From assembly GCA_026261815.1 (NCBI GenBank), contig JAMPIT010000894.1:56646147-56710146 (forward strand): a stretch of DNA of 64,000 bases. The letters run 5' to 3'. The translations under genes and the position numbers were made by a program. Below are positions 63,614 to 64,000 of the stretch, in pieces. Each line of letters opens with the position of its first letter. Position 1 is the first letter of the stretch. Origin of the DNA: Monarcha castaneiventris obscurior (taxonomy: Eukaryota; Chordata; Aves; Passeriformes; Monarchidae). Below the pieces are notes generated by a model. It did no database searches and had not been told where the DNA came from. It saw only the letters and a program-made list of their open reading frames with translations.

Positions 63614-64000
63614 GGGAGAGGGACCTTGCCTTGTATTTGCAGTACCCTGCAAGAGGACTTTCAGGCTTTAGCTCTTCCTGTGAGTTGTAATGGTCAGGTT
63701 GGTCCTTCAAATAGAATTTCATGCAGCACCCTGCAGGGGAGGTCTTGATGCTGATTTTTTTTTCTCAAGGGACTCAGATTGGTATAAAAGTGGTCTCGCA
63801 GAATCAATTTCATTCTTGGATGAGAAGGTCTGTCTTAGACAATGAGCCGCTACTCAAATTTTAGTTAAAATGCACTTACACACTTCATGGAAACAATAGT
63901 TCTTGGAAATGAAAACCTTTATATGCAGAGGAGAATTATATGGAACTTGTTTATCTTCAAATTAAGGTGGCTCTTGGCAGATGAATAGAAAACTGCAGAG
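63614..64000. other. Right edge of window, no gene seen
   Basis: About 390 bp of ordinary AT-rich sequence follow the polypyrimidine tract. No feature is recognised. Confidence 0.75.

Noticed and set aside
63393..63748. Lys/Arg-rich (minus) and Phe/Ser/Leu-rich (plus) open frames.
   Set aside because: They are translations of the polypyrimidine tract and its complement.
1..64000. tRNA, rRNA, CRISPR arrays, bacterial operons or intact retroviral genes.
   Set aside because: I looked for tRNA B-box-like motifs, regular spacer-repeat arrays, and gag/pol/env-like frames beside the LTRs, and found none. Dedicated RNA and repeat searches were not possible here.

Overview
This window is vertebrate nuclear DNA and almost certainly avian. 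It is mostly AT-rich, non-coding sequence around one intron-containing gene. The avian call rests on a CR1 LINE 3'-end fragment of the bird type, two solo LTRs of a family I recognise from bird genomes, low repeat density and compact introns. I cannot name the species.

The only protein-coding gene I can support is RCN1 (reticulocalbin-1), a six-EF-hand calcium-binding protein of the ER lumen. It is complete on the minus strand. Six coding exons (40155-39935, 36258-36065, 34511-34333, 33810-33750, 31140-30941, 30081-29974) join in frame across GT/AG splice sites. They give 320 residues with a signal peptide, six EF-hand loops and a C-terminal HDEL retention signal. A CpG island with a CCAAT box and GC boxes lies at the 5' end. 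An AATAAA signal at 28876-28871 is the best candidate 3' end.

Layout: 1-28.8 kb lies downstream of RCN1. It is intergenic, AT-rich, and holds two related minus-strand solo LTRs (about 5887-6423 and 19523-20079). From 28.85 to 40.33 kb is RCN1, including a 20-bp GC-rich minisatellite (11 full copies) just inside intron 1. From 40.5 to 64 kb lies upstream of RCN1. It is intergenic, with one CR1 fragment (about 50.33-50.44 kb), an isolated CpG-dense patch (about 53.47-53.79 kb) with a donor-like splice motif, and a long polypyrimidine tract near the right end (63.45-63.61 kb).

In human, RCN1 lies on 11p13 between PAX6 and WT1. If that order holds here, low coordinates face WT1 and high coordinates face PAX6; neither gene is in the window. 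Several AT-rich, homeodomain-site-bearing stretches could be conserved non-coding elements, but that needs cross-species alignment. I found no tRNA, rRNA, CRISPR, operon or other multi-gene system, and nothing that looks like a new biological system. The most distinctive features are the two-type minisatellite in RCN1 intron 1 and the orphan CpG patch.
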